A DNA stretch of 64,000 nucleotides, from assembly GCA_900541675.1 (NCBI GenBank), contig UQKU01000006.1, positions 1 through 64,000 on the forward strand, given 5' to 3'. The position numbers were made by a program, and so were the translations under genes. Positions 8,370 to 17,214 of this stretch are shown here, piece after piece (position 1 is the stretch's first letter; each line of letters starts with the position of its first letter). Below the pieces are notes generated by a model. It saw only the letters and a list, made by a program, of their open reading frames with translations, did no database searches and was not told the DNA's origin. Origin of the DNA: an uncultured Collinsella sp. Its GTDB lineage: Bacteria > Actinomycetota > Coriobacteriia > Coriobacteriales > Coriobacteriaceae.

Positions 8370-9653
8370 CTAAATGGTTTCCAAGAAAGCCTCGATCCTG
8401 GTTTGCAGCTGGCCTGCGTCCTCGCCGGCGTAGTCGGTCGTGATGTGCATAAACGGAATGCCGGCCTCCTCGGCGGCCTTCTCCACGGCAAACGACTCCA
8501 TCTCGTAGAGCGTGCAGAACTGCAAGGCCACGTCGACGATGCCGTCGGCATGCAGGTCGTGCGCCATCTGGATGATGTCCTTCATGCGCTGGTCGTTGGG
8601 CGTAAAGACGGCGCAGTTGATCTTAAAGTAGCGCTCGGCGATGGCATCGAGCATCTCGTCGACCGTCTCACCGGACTCGTCGACCAGGTCCTTGTAGTAG
8701 CGCGAACCCGTGCAGGACTCCTCGCCCACCACGACGCCGCCGGCCTTCTCGATGAGGTTGAACAGCTTCCAGTTGGGCACGGCCATGGGCGTGCCGGTGT
8801 ACAGGATGCGCTTGGTCCCCTTGGGCGCCACGCCCTCGCCGGCCTCGACACGCTGCTCGCATTCAGCCGCCATATCGTTAATGGCTCCGGTCAGACGCGG
8901 CGTGTCGTCCATAAAGGCTGCCTGAACGGTCAGCAGGCTGTCGAGACCGCTGATGGGCGCCGGGTCGGCAGCGCGCGTGGCAGCGAGGCGCTGCAGGGCG
9001 CGACGTTTCTCATTGACGGCGTGGATGGCGGCCTTCAGGCGCTCGGGCGTAATCGTGACGCCGCACTCTTCCTCGATCTTGGCGGCGAGCTTCTTGACCT
9101 CGGCCTTCCAGGTCACGAGCGTCGACTTGTCGTGTACGTTGGGGATATCCATGACGTACATGTTCTTTTGCGTGGCAAAGAACTCGTAGGCCTTCTTCTT
9201 GCCATCGCAGGTGTTCTCGCCGACTACCAAGTCGCTCGACTCGATGTAGGGGCAGACCTCGCCCAGCTTAAAGCCGGCAAAGCTCTTGATAAGCGGACAG
9301 GTGTTGCGCGGCAGATGCTCCTCGACCTTGTCGGTCGCCCAGTCGGCACCCGAGCACAGGCCCACGGGAATGCCGTCGCAGGCGAGCACAATCTCCTCGG
9401 GCACGTAGACGCAGAACGAGCCCACGATCTTGGTGGCCTCGCCGGCCTCCTTCTTGTCGAGCATCTCCTTAATACGGCCGCTGTGGATGTTGGTGGCTAC
9501 AAAGTCCAGGTAGGACGTGGACTTGGGGCGATTGTTCTGCGTCAGGAACATATCGCCGTACATCTGGCCCACGGCGCCCAGCAGCATGTCGTGGTCGGCA
9601 AGATTCATGCCGAGGCTCTCCCACATCGGATGGAAATCGAATTCTTCAGCCAT
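8370..9653 (-). CDS. Double-cubane-cluster anaerobic reductase (2-hydroxyacyl-CoA dehydratase family), paralogue 1
   Basis: A 427-residue protein with the same cysteine layout as its downstream paralogue: LPRNTCPLIKS, then EVCPYIE, then GENTCDGKKKAYEFF, and in the C-terminal half GEESCTGSRYY. It is about 40 residues longer, mostly at the N-terminus. Together with the gene at 7053 and the activase at 6133 it forms a three-gene set. It could be a second single-subunit reductase, or the two paralogues could pair like HgdA/HgdB. Start ATG 9653 has AGGGGA upstream. A 160-bp leader separates it from a short ORF at 9813-9881. Confidence 0.85.
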   Translation of the reverse strand: MAEEFDFHPMWESLGMNLADHDMLLGAVGQMYGDMFLTQNNRPKSTSYLDFVATNIHSGRIKEMLDKKEAGEATKIVGSFCVYVPEEIVLACDGIPVGLCSGADWATDKVEEHLPRNTCPLIKSFAGFKLGEVCPYIESSDLVVGENTCDGKKKAYEFFATQKNMYVMDIPNVHDKSTLVTWKAEVKKLAAKIEEECGVTITPERLKAAIHAVNEKRRALQRLAATRAADPAPISGLDSLLTVQAAFMDDTPRLTGAINDMAAECEQRVEAGEGVAPKGTKRILYTGTPMAVPNWKLFNLIEKAGGVVVGEESCTGSRYYKDLVDESGETVDEMLDAIAERYFKINCAVFTPNDQRMKDIIQMAHDLHADGIVDVALQFCTLYEMESFAVEKAAEEAGIPFMHITTDYAGEDAGQLQTRIEAFLETI

Positions 9654-9812
9654 GACGGTTCCCCTCTCGAACCAAAAACGGATAACAGCGGTATCGATGC
9701 ACGACGGACGGCGATTGCCCGGCCGTGCTCAAACCCGGAATTTTAGGGAACCTGCCTTGCGGACGGTTATTTAGTTGTGCGTCGTCTCTCCCGGAGCCGT
9801 GAACATACCTGC

Positions 9813-9881
9813 TCATATGCGGCTCCGAGCCATATACAGGGCACGCGCGGCAACGCGGCGAATATATGTCGTCTGCGGCAT
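9813..9881 (-). CDS. Short leader ORF (22 aa) upstream of the reductase operon
   Basis: ATG at 9881 is preceded 8 nt upstream by AAAGGAGG, one of the best ribosome sites in the window, and a TATAGT box lies about 30 bp before the start. The ORF encodes a basic 22-residue peptide ending ..ALYMARSRI and stops at a TGA. A perfect 8-bp stem CGGAGCCG/CGGCTCCG with the stop codon in its loop spans its end. It is unrelated to any peptide I know. It may be a regulatory leader; reading through the TGA as selenocysteine would add 14 residues, which I consider unlikely but cannot exclude. Confidence 0.4.
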   Translation of the reverse strand: MPQTTYIRRVAARALYMARSRI

Positions 9882-9911
9882 GTGCGCACCCTCCTTTACA
9901 AGTTAAGGTCA

Positions 9912-9917
9912 ACTATA
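9912..9917 (-). promoter_or_regulatory. Possible -10 box for the leader ORF and reductase operon
   Basis: TATAGT on the minus strand, about 30 bp before the leader ORF start; no convincing -35 at 17 bp. The rest of the 9918-10082 gap has an AT-rich palindrome CTTATCAATTAAGATAAT near 9992-10009, a possible regulator site, and no gene. Confidence 0.35.
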
Positions 9918-10082
9918 TCAACGGTTGTCGTCCAGACGAACACCGCCGACATGCGTACGACAGCGTCGTGTGCCGTCGTTTAATAAATAATTATCTTAAT
10001 TGATAAGAGTTTGTCATCCCTCATTCGTCGTGCGACAAGATAAAGCCGACGAGGCTTATATCCCCGACGGCATTACCCGGCG

Positions 10083-11153
10083 CTATCGACAAACCAAATG
10101 GATCCTGCTGGCATCAAAATGCATGCGCAGCGTCTCGCCTGCTTGCGGCAGCTCGTCGACAGGCATGCCCACCTTGTTGACCTTCCACTGCAGACGCGTT
10201 GGCGCATCAGCACGCGGCACGTCCAACAGCACTAGGCGCTCAAAACGCGAATCGCTCACGCGCGCCACGTGCAGGTCGTAGCTGTTGCGACCCCGCTCAG
10301 CACGATTGTCAACATGGAAGTAGCTTGCGCGAATGCCCAGATACACCACATTATCGGGAACCTCGCGGCCCACGTTAAAGGTCATGCCCCAGTCGAGGGC
10401 TTCAACTTCTTCGTCGCCGATCCTGCGCGCCCGGCTTGTATTCTTGCAGCCCGTCAGGCGCAGCGCCGCCAGCGTCTGCGGGCGGCGGACCACGTCCTCA
10501 ATGGAGCCGATCTCCTCAACATGCCCGTCGTGCATCACGCAGATACGCTGGCACAGGCGGCACGCTTCGTCGATGTCGTGGCTCACGTAGAGCACGGTGC
10601 GGTTGCACACATCGAACAGGTCGAGCATGTTCTGCTCGAGTGCGCTCTTAAGATAGGAATCGAGCGCGCTCATGGGCTCATCGAACATAAAAATGCCCGG
10701 ATGCGCTGCCACCATACGGGCAAGCGCCACGCGCTGCTGCTGGCCGCCCGAGAGACGCGCGGGATAGCGGTCGGCGAAATCGGTCAGGCCAAAGATGCCC
10801 AGATAGCGTTCGGCGAGCTTTTTGCGCGCGGCGGCGTCGCCCGCGTCCTTTACACCGGCGCACACGTTATCGGCCACCGTCATGTTGGGAAACAGCTGAT
10901 AGTTTTGGAACAGCAGGGCACACTTGCGCTCCTGGGGCGACAGGTTGATGCCCGCCGCCGAGTCAAAAAAGGTCACGCCGTTGACAACGATCTTGCCCTC
11001 GTCGGGGGTCTCCACACCGGCAATGCAGCGCAGTGTACAGCTCTTGCCACAACCCGAGGCGCCCAGCAGCGCCACACGCTCCTCGCCGGCCTCAAGCTGC
11101 ATGTCGAGCATAAACCCCGGAAAGCGCTTTTTGATATCCAGGACAAGCGACAC
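10083..11153 (-). CDS. modC: Molybdate ABC transporter ATP-binding protein
   Basis: A 356-residue ABC ATPase: Walker [11 protein letters not shown]-loop [11 protein letters not shown], signature [14 protein letters not shown], Walker [13 protein letters not shown], and H-loop YVSHDI. The C-terminal 120 residues form an extra regulatory region where ModC proteins carry a molybdate-binding (TOBE) domain, though similarity is not obvious by eye. GTG start; it follows modB by 3 bp. The ATPase powers molybdate (or tungstate) uptake through ModB. Confidence 0.9.
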   Translation of the reverse strand: MSLVLDIKKRFPGFMLDMQLEAGEERVALLGASGCGKSCTLRCIAGVETPDEGKIVVNGVTFFDSAAGINLSPQERKCALLFQNYQLFPNMTVADNVCAGVKDAGDAAARKKLAERYLGIFGLTDFADRYPARLSGGQQQRVALARMVAAHPGIFMFDEPMSALDSYLKSALEQNMLDLFDVCNRTVLYVSHDIDEACRLCQRICVMHDGHVEEIGSIEDVVRRPQTLAALRLTGCKNTSRARRIGDEEVEALDWGMTFNVGREVPDNVVYLGIRASYFHVDNRAERGRNSYDLHVARVSDSRFERLVLLDVPRADAPTRLQWKVNKVGMPVDELPQAGETLRMHFDASRIHLVCR

Positions 11154-11156
11154 GGC

Positions 11157-12599
11157 CTATCGACCTCCCTTCGAGACGGCGTCATCGTGCATGAGCTCGG
11201 CCAGCGCCTCGCGATCGATACGCAGCGCATCGCCGCCGACTGGGTCGAGCGAATCGGCCTGGCCACCCAGCTGCTTGGCCTGCTTGCGCTCCGCACGGGA
11301 AAGGCCCCGCTCGCGGTACTTTTGCGAATGAGCGGTGTAGATATTGATGAACAGAATGACCAGGAAGCTGAACGCAATTACGACCACGACCCAAAAGAGG
11401 GCCACCGACGTATTGCCGCCCATCCATTCAAAGTAAATCGCAATCGGAATGGTCTGTGTAATGCCGGCATAGTTGCCCGCAAAGAACAGCGTGCAGCCAA
11501 ACTCGCCCATCGCGCGGGCAAAGGCGAGCACCGTGCCCGCTGCGATTGAGGGCCAACCAAGGGGCATCATAAGCTTGGTAAAGATGCGACGCTCGGACCA
11601 GCCAAGCGTGCGCGCCGCATCGAGCATCTGCGTGTCGAGGCTCTCAAAGGCACCGAGCGCCGTACGGTAGACCAGGGGAAACGACACCACCACGGCAGAG
11701 ATCACCGCCGCCGGCCACGTAAAGACAATCGAGATACCGTGCGCGATAAGCCACCGGCCCACCCCAGTCGAGCGGCCAAACAGCATGAGGAGCAAAAAGC
11801 CGCAGACCGTGGGCGGCAGCACCATAGGAATCGTAAAGACCGAATCGAGCAGGCCCTTGATGCGACTCGAGGTACCCATAGTCTTCCACGCGGCGAACAG
11901 GCCCAGCGCAAAGGAGATCAGCAGGGCAAGGCCGCACGTTTTAATGGACACCCAAAACGGGCGATAGTCGATGTCGCCCAAAAAGGAGGCCAGAGAGGTC
12001 AAGGGGCCCTGCTCATCCCGCAACACGACAGACGATGCTTCTACCATTTGAGCGCTATCAAGCCAACGCGCGCCGCTCTTGGCATCACCCGAGGCTGATG
12101 CGATCACCACATAGCGGTCCCCATCCGCACCTCGTTCGTCAAAGCCATAGGTATACCCGCCGGCATCAAACGTTGTTTCCGCCGTAACATACCAAGGAAG
12201 ATCCACGTCCCCTAGCTGCGCACCTCCCATGCAGTTTGCGCTGTCGAGTTCACAGACGAGGGCTTTGAGACCCGATACGCACTCGTTGTCCTGCGGATCC
12301 AATCCAAACTTCTCGACCGCCTTGGGCGATATCCACACCACAACGCGATCGGCAGCAGGCGCCACCACAAGGTCCACGTCCTCGTCAACGGGAAACCGGT
12401 AGCCCTCAGGCTGGCCTTCCATGGCACGAGCGGTCCCCTTGGCCAACCGCTCAAAACCCTCGATCCCATAGGAAAGCCCATGAGCGGTCGCAGCAACCTG
12501 GGCCCCGTCCTCAGCATCCCCAGCCAACGCAAATCCCGGCACACAGCAAAGCGCGAAGGTCAAAGCACAGGCGACAAGCATGCGGAATCTATTAAGCAC
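11157..12599 (-). CDS. modB: Molybdate ABC transporter permease with an unusual N-terminal extracytoplasmic domain
   Basis: A 480-residue protein. Residues about 250-460 are a standard ModB permease with the EAA-loop MLDAARTLGWSERRIFTKL and five to six membrane helices. Before this there is a signal-like helix (residues 7-26) and about 200 residues of soluble sequence with no recognised family, presumably outside the membrane. Usual ModB is about 220-230 residues. The chosen start is GTG 12599 with TTGGAG upstream; the frame is open to a GTG at 12668 that touches the modA stop, which has no good ribosome site. A charged cytoplasmic tail follows the last helix. It lies between modA and modC in one operon. 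Confidence 0.85.
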   Translation of the reverse strand: MLNRFRMLVACALTFALCCVPGFALAGDAEDGAQVAATAHGLSYGIEGFERLAKGTARAMEGQPEGYRFPVDEDVDLVVAPAADRVVVWISPKAVEKFGLDPQDNECVSGLKALVCELDSANCMGGAQLGDVDLPWYVTAETTFDAGGYTYGFDERGADGDRYVVIASASGDAKSGARWLDSAQMVEASSVVLRDEQGPLTSLASFLGDIDYRPFWVSIKTCGLALLISFALGLFAAWKTMGTSSRIKGLLDSVFTIPMVLPPTVCGFLLLMLFGRSTGVGRWLIAHGISIVFTWPAAVISAVVVSFPLVYRTALGAFESLDTQMLDAARTLGWSERRIFTKLMMPLGWPSIAAGTVLAFARAMGEFGCTLFFAGNYAGITQTIPIAIYFEWMGGNTSVALFWVVVVIAFSFLVILFINIYTAHSQKYRERGLSRAERKQAKQLGGQADSLDPVGGDALRIDREALAELMHDDAVSKGGR

Positions 12600-12667
12600 G
12601 AAAAGCTCCAAGCGAATACAAGGACGGAGTGAAACACAAAACGATGGAATTATCGCGCCAAGCCGCA

Positions 12668-13540
12668 CTACGCGGAAAGCTCAAAGCCGTACTTAGCCCA
12701 AATCTTCTGAGCTTTCTTGTTGGTCAGACAAAAGTCGATGAACGCCTTGGCCTCGTCGGCGTGCTCGGAACTCTCTGCAACGGCACCCGGATACACGATG
12801 GGCTTGTGCGAATCCTCGGGGCACACGAAGGCCTCCTCGATGCCGTCGTAACGGAAGATATCGGAGCTGTAGACAAAACCGGCCACGCAGTCGCCTGTGG
12901 ACACATAGGCGGCGGCGGTACCAACTTTGTCGGCCAGCGCGACCTTGTCGGCGATCTCGGGAGCATACTCGCCGTCGTCGCCCTCGGTGCCGGTGTAGAG
13001 GCCCACGGAGGCCAGGGCCTGGTTGGCGTACTTGCCGGCGGGAACGGTCTTGGCGTCGCCAATGGCGATCTTGCCGTCCAGATTCGCGACGTCGTCGATG
13101 ACCTCGACCTTGGTGTCGGAGCCCTCGGCGCGAATGATCACAAGGTCGTTGACGAACATATCCTCACGGGTGTCGGCATCGACGAGTCCGGCGGCCTCGG
13201 CGTCGTCCATGGTGCCCTTGGAGGCCGTGATGAGTACGTCAACCGTGGCACCGGCACGCATCTGCTCGACAAGGTCGCCGGAGGCCTTAAACTGCGTGTC
13301 GGCAAACGTGGTACCGGTCTGGTCGGTGTAGAGCTCCTGGACCTCGGGAAGGGCCTTCTCAAGTGAGTTGGCAGCAAAGACCTGAAGCTCGACAGCTTTC
13401 TTGGAAGATGCCTTAGCAGAACCGGTAACAGATCCGGCCGGCTCGGACGCCTTGTTGCTCGAGCAGCCGGCAAGCCCAAGACCGGCAGCGGCGACAGCAG
13501 AAAGCGAGACGAATCCGCGGCGAGAAACCATATCGAACAT
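12668..13540 (-). CDS. modA: Molybdate-binding lipoprotein of the ABC transporter
   Basis: A 290-residue binding protein. The N-terminus has a twin-arginine-like SRRGFV followed by a hydrophobic stretch and a lipobox LAGC, so it is probably a Tat-exported lipoprotein. The mature part has the ModA pattern: LQVFAANSLEKALPEV, then FKASGDLVEQMRAGA and DVLITAS. It captures molybdate or tungstate for ModBC. ATG 13540 has AAAGGG at 6 nt; a TTG two codons upstream is less likely. First gene of modABC, behind a palindrome-rich promoter. Confidence 0.92.
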   Translation of the reverse strand: MFDMVSRRGFVSLSAVAAAGLGLAGCSSNKASEPAGSVTGSAKASSKKAVELQVFAANSLEKALPEVQELYTDQTGTTFADTQFKASGDLVEQMRAGATVDVLITASKGTMDDAEAAGLVDADTREDMFVNDLVIIRAEGSDTKVEVIDDVANLDGKIAIGDAKTVPAGKYANQALASVGLYTGTEGDDGEYAPEIADKVALADKVGTAAAYVSTGDCVAGFVYSSDIFRYDGIEEAFVCPEDSHKPIVYPGAVAESSEHADEAKAFIDFCLTNKKAQKIWAKYGFELSA

Positions 13541-13600
13541 GTTCAACCCTTTCGGATCTTGTGCCCGGGTACCCCACCGCGGGCTTTAATCTGCAATCAG

Positions 13601-13652
13601 ATTATACTTCTGCGAGAATAATGATAGTGAGAAATTATTCTCGCCAGAGAAT
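13601..13652 (-). promoter_or_regulatory. modA promoter with palindromic operators
   Basis: On the minus strand a TATAAT -10 box lies at 13601-13606. Upstream are two overlapping palindromes built from TTCTC/GAGAA units: GCGAGAATAAT with ATTATTCTCGC (13612-13622 and 13634-13644, 11-nt spacer, perfect), and ATTCTC-GCCA-GAGAAT (13637-13652). The placement over the -35 region suggests repression, perhaps by a molybdate-sensing regulator; the sequence is not the E. coli ModE site. Confidence 0.6.
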
Positions 13653-13743
13653 ATAGTTTCGAGTTGCCATACACCTTGGCGTCGCTTCGGCGGAAAACAA
13701 AGGCGGAGCAGCCGTTCAGGTCGCCCCGCCGCAGGTAAACCGC

Positions 13744-14223
13744 TTATTTGGCGTGCCCGCCGCCCGCCGTCATTTGGGCCGCATGCTCCAGCTGGTCGCT
13801 CACGGCCTCCCAGCTTTCGCGGGCCGCTTTCGTAGATCCCGGAAAGTTGATGACAAGTGTATACCCACGCTGCATGCACACGGCGCGCGAGAGCATAGCG
13901 CGGCGTGTCTTGGTCATGGAATACGCACGGATTGCCTCTGCAATACCCGGCACATCGCGGTCGCAGACGGCACGCGTCGCCTCGGGTGTCACGTCGCGCA
14001 TCGAAAGCCCCGTGCCGCCACAGGTGAGCACGACATTGGCGTGGCACGCATCGGCGGCTTCCACAATGGCATCACCGATTTCGCTGACGTCGTCGCGCAC
14101 GACCACATGCGAGGCGACCGTCCATCCCTGCGCCTCGATAAGTTCCTCGAGCGCGACACCCGCCTCGTCCTGCGCAAAATCGCGCGTATCCGAGCACGTC
14201 ACGATCGAAATCTTCAACTCCAT
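13744..14223 (-). CDS. mogA: Molybdenum cofactor biosynthesis protein, MogA/MoaB family
   Basis: A 159-residue protein with the MoCF-domain motif TCGGTGLSMRDVTPEAT, which binds molybdopterin and adenylylates it before metal insertion by MoeA. Start at ATG 14223; the frame is open further upstream but overlaps moeA. It lies 10 bp downstream of moeA, so the two are co-transcribed and act in successive steps. MogA and MoaB cannot be told apart from sequence here; the neighbouring moeA supports the MogA role. Confidence 0.85.
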   Translation of the reverse strand: MELKISIVTCSDTRDFAQDEAGVALEELIEAQGWTVASHVVVRDDVSEIGDAIVEAADACHANVVLTCGGTGLSMRDVTPEATRAVCDRDVPGIAEAIRAYSMTKTRRAMLSRAVCMQRGYTLVINFPGSTKAARESWEAVSDQLEHAAQMTAGGGHAK

Positions 14224-14233
14224 AGCGTTCCCC

Positions 14234-15496
14234 CTATAGCACCGTTCCCTCGGGCAGGTCGACGCGAACAACGTCCACGACATCTCCCGCCCTGAGCTCG
14301 CACGGTCCTTCGTCAATACACAGCAGGCAGTTCGCACGCTGCATAGTTCCAAGCAGCGCCGAATTCTGCGTCTTGGCCTCGGTCACCAGCAGCTCACCGG
14401 TCTCGGGGTCGCGCAAAACCGTCGCGCGATCGAAGAAGCGTCGGTCCTGGCGCTTCTTCACGCCGTGCGTCAATATCGCCTGCTGCACGGGACGCATGCC
14501 TTCGGCAAATCCGCGCATCTTGCGAATCGCCGGGCGGGCGAGCATCTCAAAGCCCACATACGCCGCTGCGGGATTGCCCGAAAGCCCCAAATACGGCTTA
14601 CCCCCAAGCAAGCCAAACGTAATGGCCTTGCCCGGACGCATCGAGATGCGATCGAACAGCACCTCGCCCTCGCGCCGGACGAGCGCCGTCACGAAATCGT
14701 AATCACCCGCCGAGGCGCCACCGCTCGTAATGACAAAATCGCACTCCTGCACGGCACGATGCACCAGCTCGGCAATCGCCTGCTCATCATCGGGCGCAAT
14801 GCCGTAGAACACGGGCTCGGCGCCGGCATCGAGCGCCTCGGCCATCAACGCCGAGGAGTTGGAATCGCGAATCTGACCGCGCGCCGGCAGCTCACCCGGC
14901 GCGACCAGCTCCGTGCCCAGCGAGATAATGCCCACGCGCGGAGCGGCATGGACCTTCACGCTAGCGTAACCGGCGCTTGCCAGTAGGCCGGCGCCCGCCG
15001 GAGCCACGACCTCGCCGGCGTGCATCACAACATCGCCGGCATGAGCCTCCTCGGCGGCAGAGCGAACGTTCTCCCCCACCTTGGCAGGCGCCGAGAAGCT
15101 CACGCGTGAGCCCTCGTTGCCATTGCCGTCAAGCACCTCGACAATCTCGTATTTCACCACGGCATCCGCACCCTCGGGCACCGGCGCACCCGTCATGATG
15201 CGGACCGCCTCGCCCGGGGCGATTGCGCCCTCAAACACATGGCCCGCGGCCTCGTGTCCGATAACGTCGAGCGTCACCGGCGCCTCGCCAGACGCCTGCA
15301 CCAAGTCCGCCGAGCGCACGGCATATCCGTCCATAGCGCTGTTGGCAAACGGCGAGATGTCGATATCGGCCACCGCGTCCTCGGCCAAGGGAAGACCGGC
15401 GGCCTGCCACACGGGAATCTCGATGAGATCCGTCGGAACAACATGCGACAGAACAATCGACTGCACGTCCTCCAGCGGAATGAGTTTCTCTGCCAT
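14234..15496 (-). CDS. moeA: Molybdopterin molybdotransferase MoeA
   Basis: A 420-residue protein with the MoeA layout: N-terminal DIDISPFANSAMDGYAV, central VRIMTGAPVPEGADAV, MoCF-like domain with VITSGGASAGDYDFV, and a C-terminal barrel domain. It inserts molybdate into adenylylated molybdopterin. ATG 15496 has AGAGG 5 nt upstream; the GTG two codons earlier lacks spacing. It heads the run moeA-mogA-modABC. Confidence 0.92.
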   Translation of the reverse strand: MAEKLIPLEDVQSIVLSHVVPTDLIEIPVWQAAGLPLAEDAVADIDISPFANSAMDGYAVRSADLVQASGEAPVTLDVIGHEAAGHVFEGAIAPGEAVRIMTGAPVPEGADAVVKYEIVEVLDGNGNEGSRVSFSAPAKVGENVRSAAEEAHAGDVVMHAGEVVAPAGAGLLASAGYASVKVHAAPRVGIISLGTELVAPGELPARGQIRDSNSSALMAEALDAGAEPVFYGIAPDDEQAIAELVHRAVQECDFVITSGGASAGDYDFVTALVRREGEVLFDRISMRPGKAITFGLLGGKPYLGLSGNPAAAYVGFEMLARPAIRKMRGFAEGMRPVQQAILTHGVKKRQDRRFFDRATVLRDPETGELLVTEAKTQNSALLGTMQRANCLLCIDEGPCELRAGDVVDVVRVDLPEGTVL

Positions 15497-15671
15497 ATGC
15501 ACCTCTTAATGCCACGGCGCACAACAGGAGCGCCGATTCTTTATGCTTGTCTCAGTATAATCCCCCGACGCACGACCGCGACTCGGCCTGTACCCGCAAA
15601 TACACCTGTCGGTTGCAGGCCGCGAAACAGAATGGAAACCAACCCACCGGCTCGTCGCGTTTACCGCGTTT

Positions 15672-15677
15672 TATAAT
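15672..15677 (+). promoter_or_regulatory. TATAAT -10 box upstream of the CLC gene
   Basis: Perfect TATAAT 30 bp before the CLC start; no good -35. A second TATAAT lies at 15557. No fluoride riboswitch consensus is seen in 15500-15706. Confidence 0.35.
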
Positions 15678-15706
15678 GCTTGCGTTACAACCTAAAAGAG
15701 GAACAT

Positions 15707-17128
15707 ATGGCTCATAACGACAAACCCGAAAGCGCAAACGAGGCGCAGGATCATTCCCAGCCGCTCGACGACGGCGGTTTTTTCTCCCTGAACGACGTCA
15801 TCATGGCAGGCAGGCATCAGATCACCCGCTCCGAGCATCTCTTAGCTGCCGACACGCGCCGCAATGTCCGCAACCTACTCGCAAGCGCCAAGTTGCTCGC
15901 ACTCGTCGTCATCGTCTCGCTCGCCATGGGCGTTGCCGCTTGGGCGTTTTTGGCCTCGCTGAATATCGCGACCGACTATCGCGAGCACCATGCATGGATT
16001 TACGCGCTGCTTCCCGTTGTGGGCATGGCCACCGCATGGGTGTACAAAAACCACGGCCTTGCCGCCAAACGAGGCAACAACCTGGTCATCGACTCCGCTC
16101 TGGGCACACGTCTCATCCATATGCGCATGGCCGTCCTCACCTTCGTCTGCTCCACGCTCACGCACCTAACGGGCGGATCGGCCGGTCGCGAGGGAGCCGC
16201 GGTACAGATTGGCGGCACCATCGCCAGCAACATCTCGAGCCTCGCCCACCTCAAAAAGCATGACCACCACGACCTCATGCTCGCCGGCATCTCGTCGGCC
16301 TTTGGCGCCGTATTCGGTTCGCCCCTTGCCGGCGCGTTCTTTGGCATGGAGATGTGTTTTATCGGCAAGATCGACTACACCGCGGGCATCTACTGTCTGG
16401 TCGCCTCGTTTACCGGCTACTTTACATCACTCGCCCTGGGTACCGAGTACGAAGCGAATGTCATCGCCAGCGTTCCCAACATGACACCACGGACGGTTGC
16501 CATCGTTGTTATCAGCGCCATTATCTTCGGTCTGACGGCACGCCTCTTTGCCTGGTCGGTTCGAACCGTCAAAAGCCTGTACGGTCGCTTTATCACCAAC
16601 TACCTTGCTCGCGCACTCGTGGGCGCGCTCGTGGTTTTGGCCGCCTATGCCCTCCTCGACGCCTGGGACTACGCCGGCCTTTCCACGTGGCTTTCCGGCG
16701 CCGGATTTGCAGGCAACACCACCCTGGCGGACGCAGCCATCAAGTTGGCCGTCACAGCGCTCACCCTGGGCGCCGGCTTCCAAGGCGGCGAGGTCACGCC
16801 TCTGTTTGGCATCGGTGCGGCGCTCGGCGGCTGGATCGGCTGCCTCGTCGGAATCGACCCCAGCTTTCTGGCGGCTCTCGGCATGCTCGGCGTGTTCTGC
16901 GCCGGCCTTAACGTGCCCATCACCACCTGTATGATGGCCATCGACCTGTTCCACGGCACGGCAGCCGGCTTCTTCGTGATCGTGGCGTTTATCAGCTATC
17001 TTGTCGGCGGCCACCGCGGCGTGTACCCTGCCCAGCGCATCATCTCTCCCAAGCGCCGTTCGCTTATTGTGGATGAGGGCGGTACGGTAGCGGATGCTAT
17101 CGAGCGCCACAACGACCTGATAGAGTAG
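15707..17128 (+). CDS. CLC-family anion/proton antiporter, possibly of the fluoride (CLC-F) branch
   Basis: A 473-residue membrane protein of the CLC family. The usual first selectivity motif GSGIP is replaced by GNNLV, and GREGP by GREGA (in GSAGREGAAVQIGG). From memory, the Gx-NL form and loss of the GREGP proline mark fluoride-exporting CLC-F proteins; ordinary chloride antiporters keep GSGIP. The second half has GAGFQGGEVTPLFGIGAALG and NVPITTCMMAIDLF. The ATG with GAGGA upstream starts MAHNDKP. The gene stands alone between the Mo genes (divergent) and a lipid-kinase gene. CLC membership is sure; fluoride preference is an inference. Confidence 0.85.
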   Translation: MAHNDKPESANEAQDHSQPLDDGGFFSLNDVIMAGRHQITRSEHLLAADTRRNVRNLLASAKLLALVVIVSLAMGVAAWAFLASLNIATDYREHHAWIYALLPVVGMATAWVYKNHGLAAKRGNNLVIDSALGTRLIHMRMAVLTFVCSTLTHLTGGSAGREGAAVQIGGTIASNISSLAHLKKHDHHDLMLAGISSAFGAVFGSPLAGAFFGMEMCFIGKIDYTAGIYCLVASFTGYFTSLALGTEYEANVIASVPNMTPRTVAIVVISAIIFGLTARLFAWSVRTVKSLYGRFITNYLARALVGALVVLAAYALLDAWDYAGLSTWLSGAGFAGNTTLADAAIKLAVTALTLGAGFQGGEVTPLFGIGAALGGWIGCLVGIDPSFLAALGMLGVFCAGLNVPITTCMMAIDLFHGTAAGFFVIVAFISYLVGGHRGVYPAQRIISPKRRSLIVDEGGTVADAIERHNDLIE

Positions 17129-17214
17129 ATGTAATAATCGCCGTGCAGCCACAATCGGGGGCAATTCGACCTGAGCGCGACCGCACCGTCATGTCACACG
17201 CCGGGAGTCGCCCC

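Noticed and set aside
7053..9653. Classical glutamate-fermentation 2-hydroxyglutaryl-CoA dehydratase locus
   Set aside because: No CoA-transferase, 2-hydroxyglutarate dehydrogenase or decarboxylase genes nearby; cysteine motifs look like the double-cubane (YjiM) branch.
9646..9912. 88-codon minus ORF over the reductase leader
   Set aside because: Overlaps the better-supported 22-codon leader in another frame and has no motif beyond scattered cysteines.
15500..15706. Fluoride riboswitch before the CLC gene
   Set aside because: No crcB-motif consensus found.
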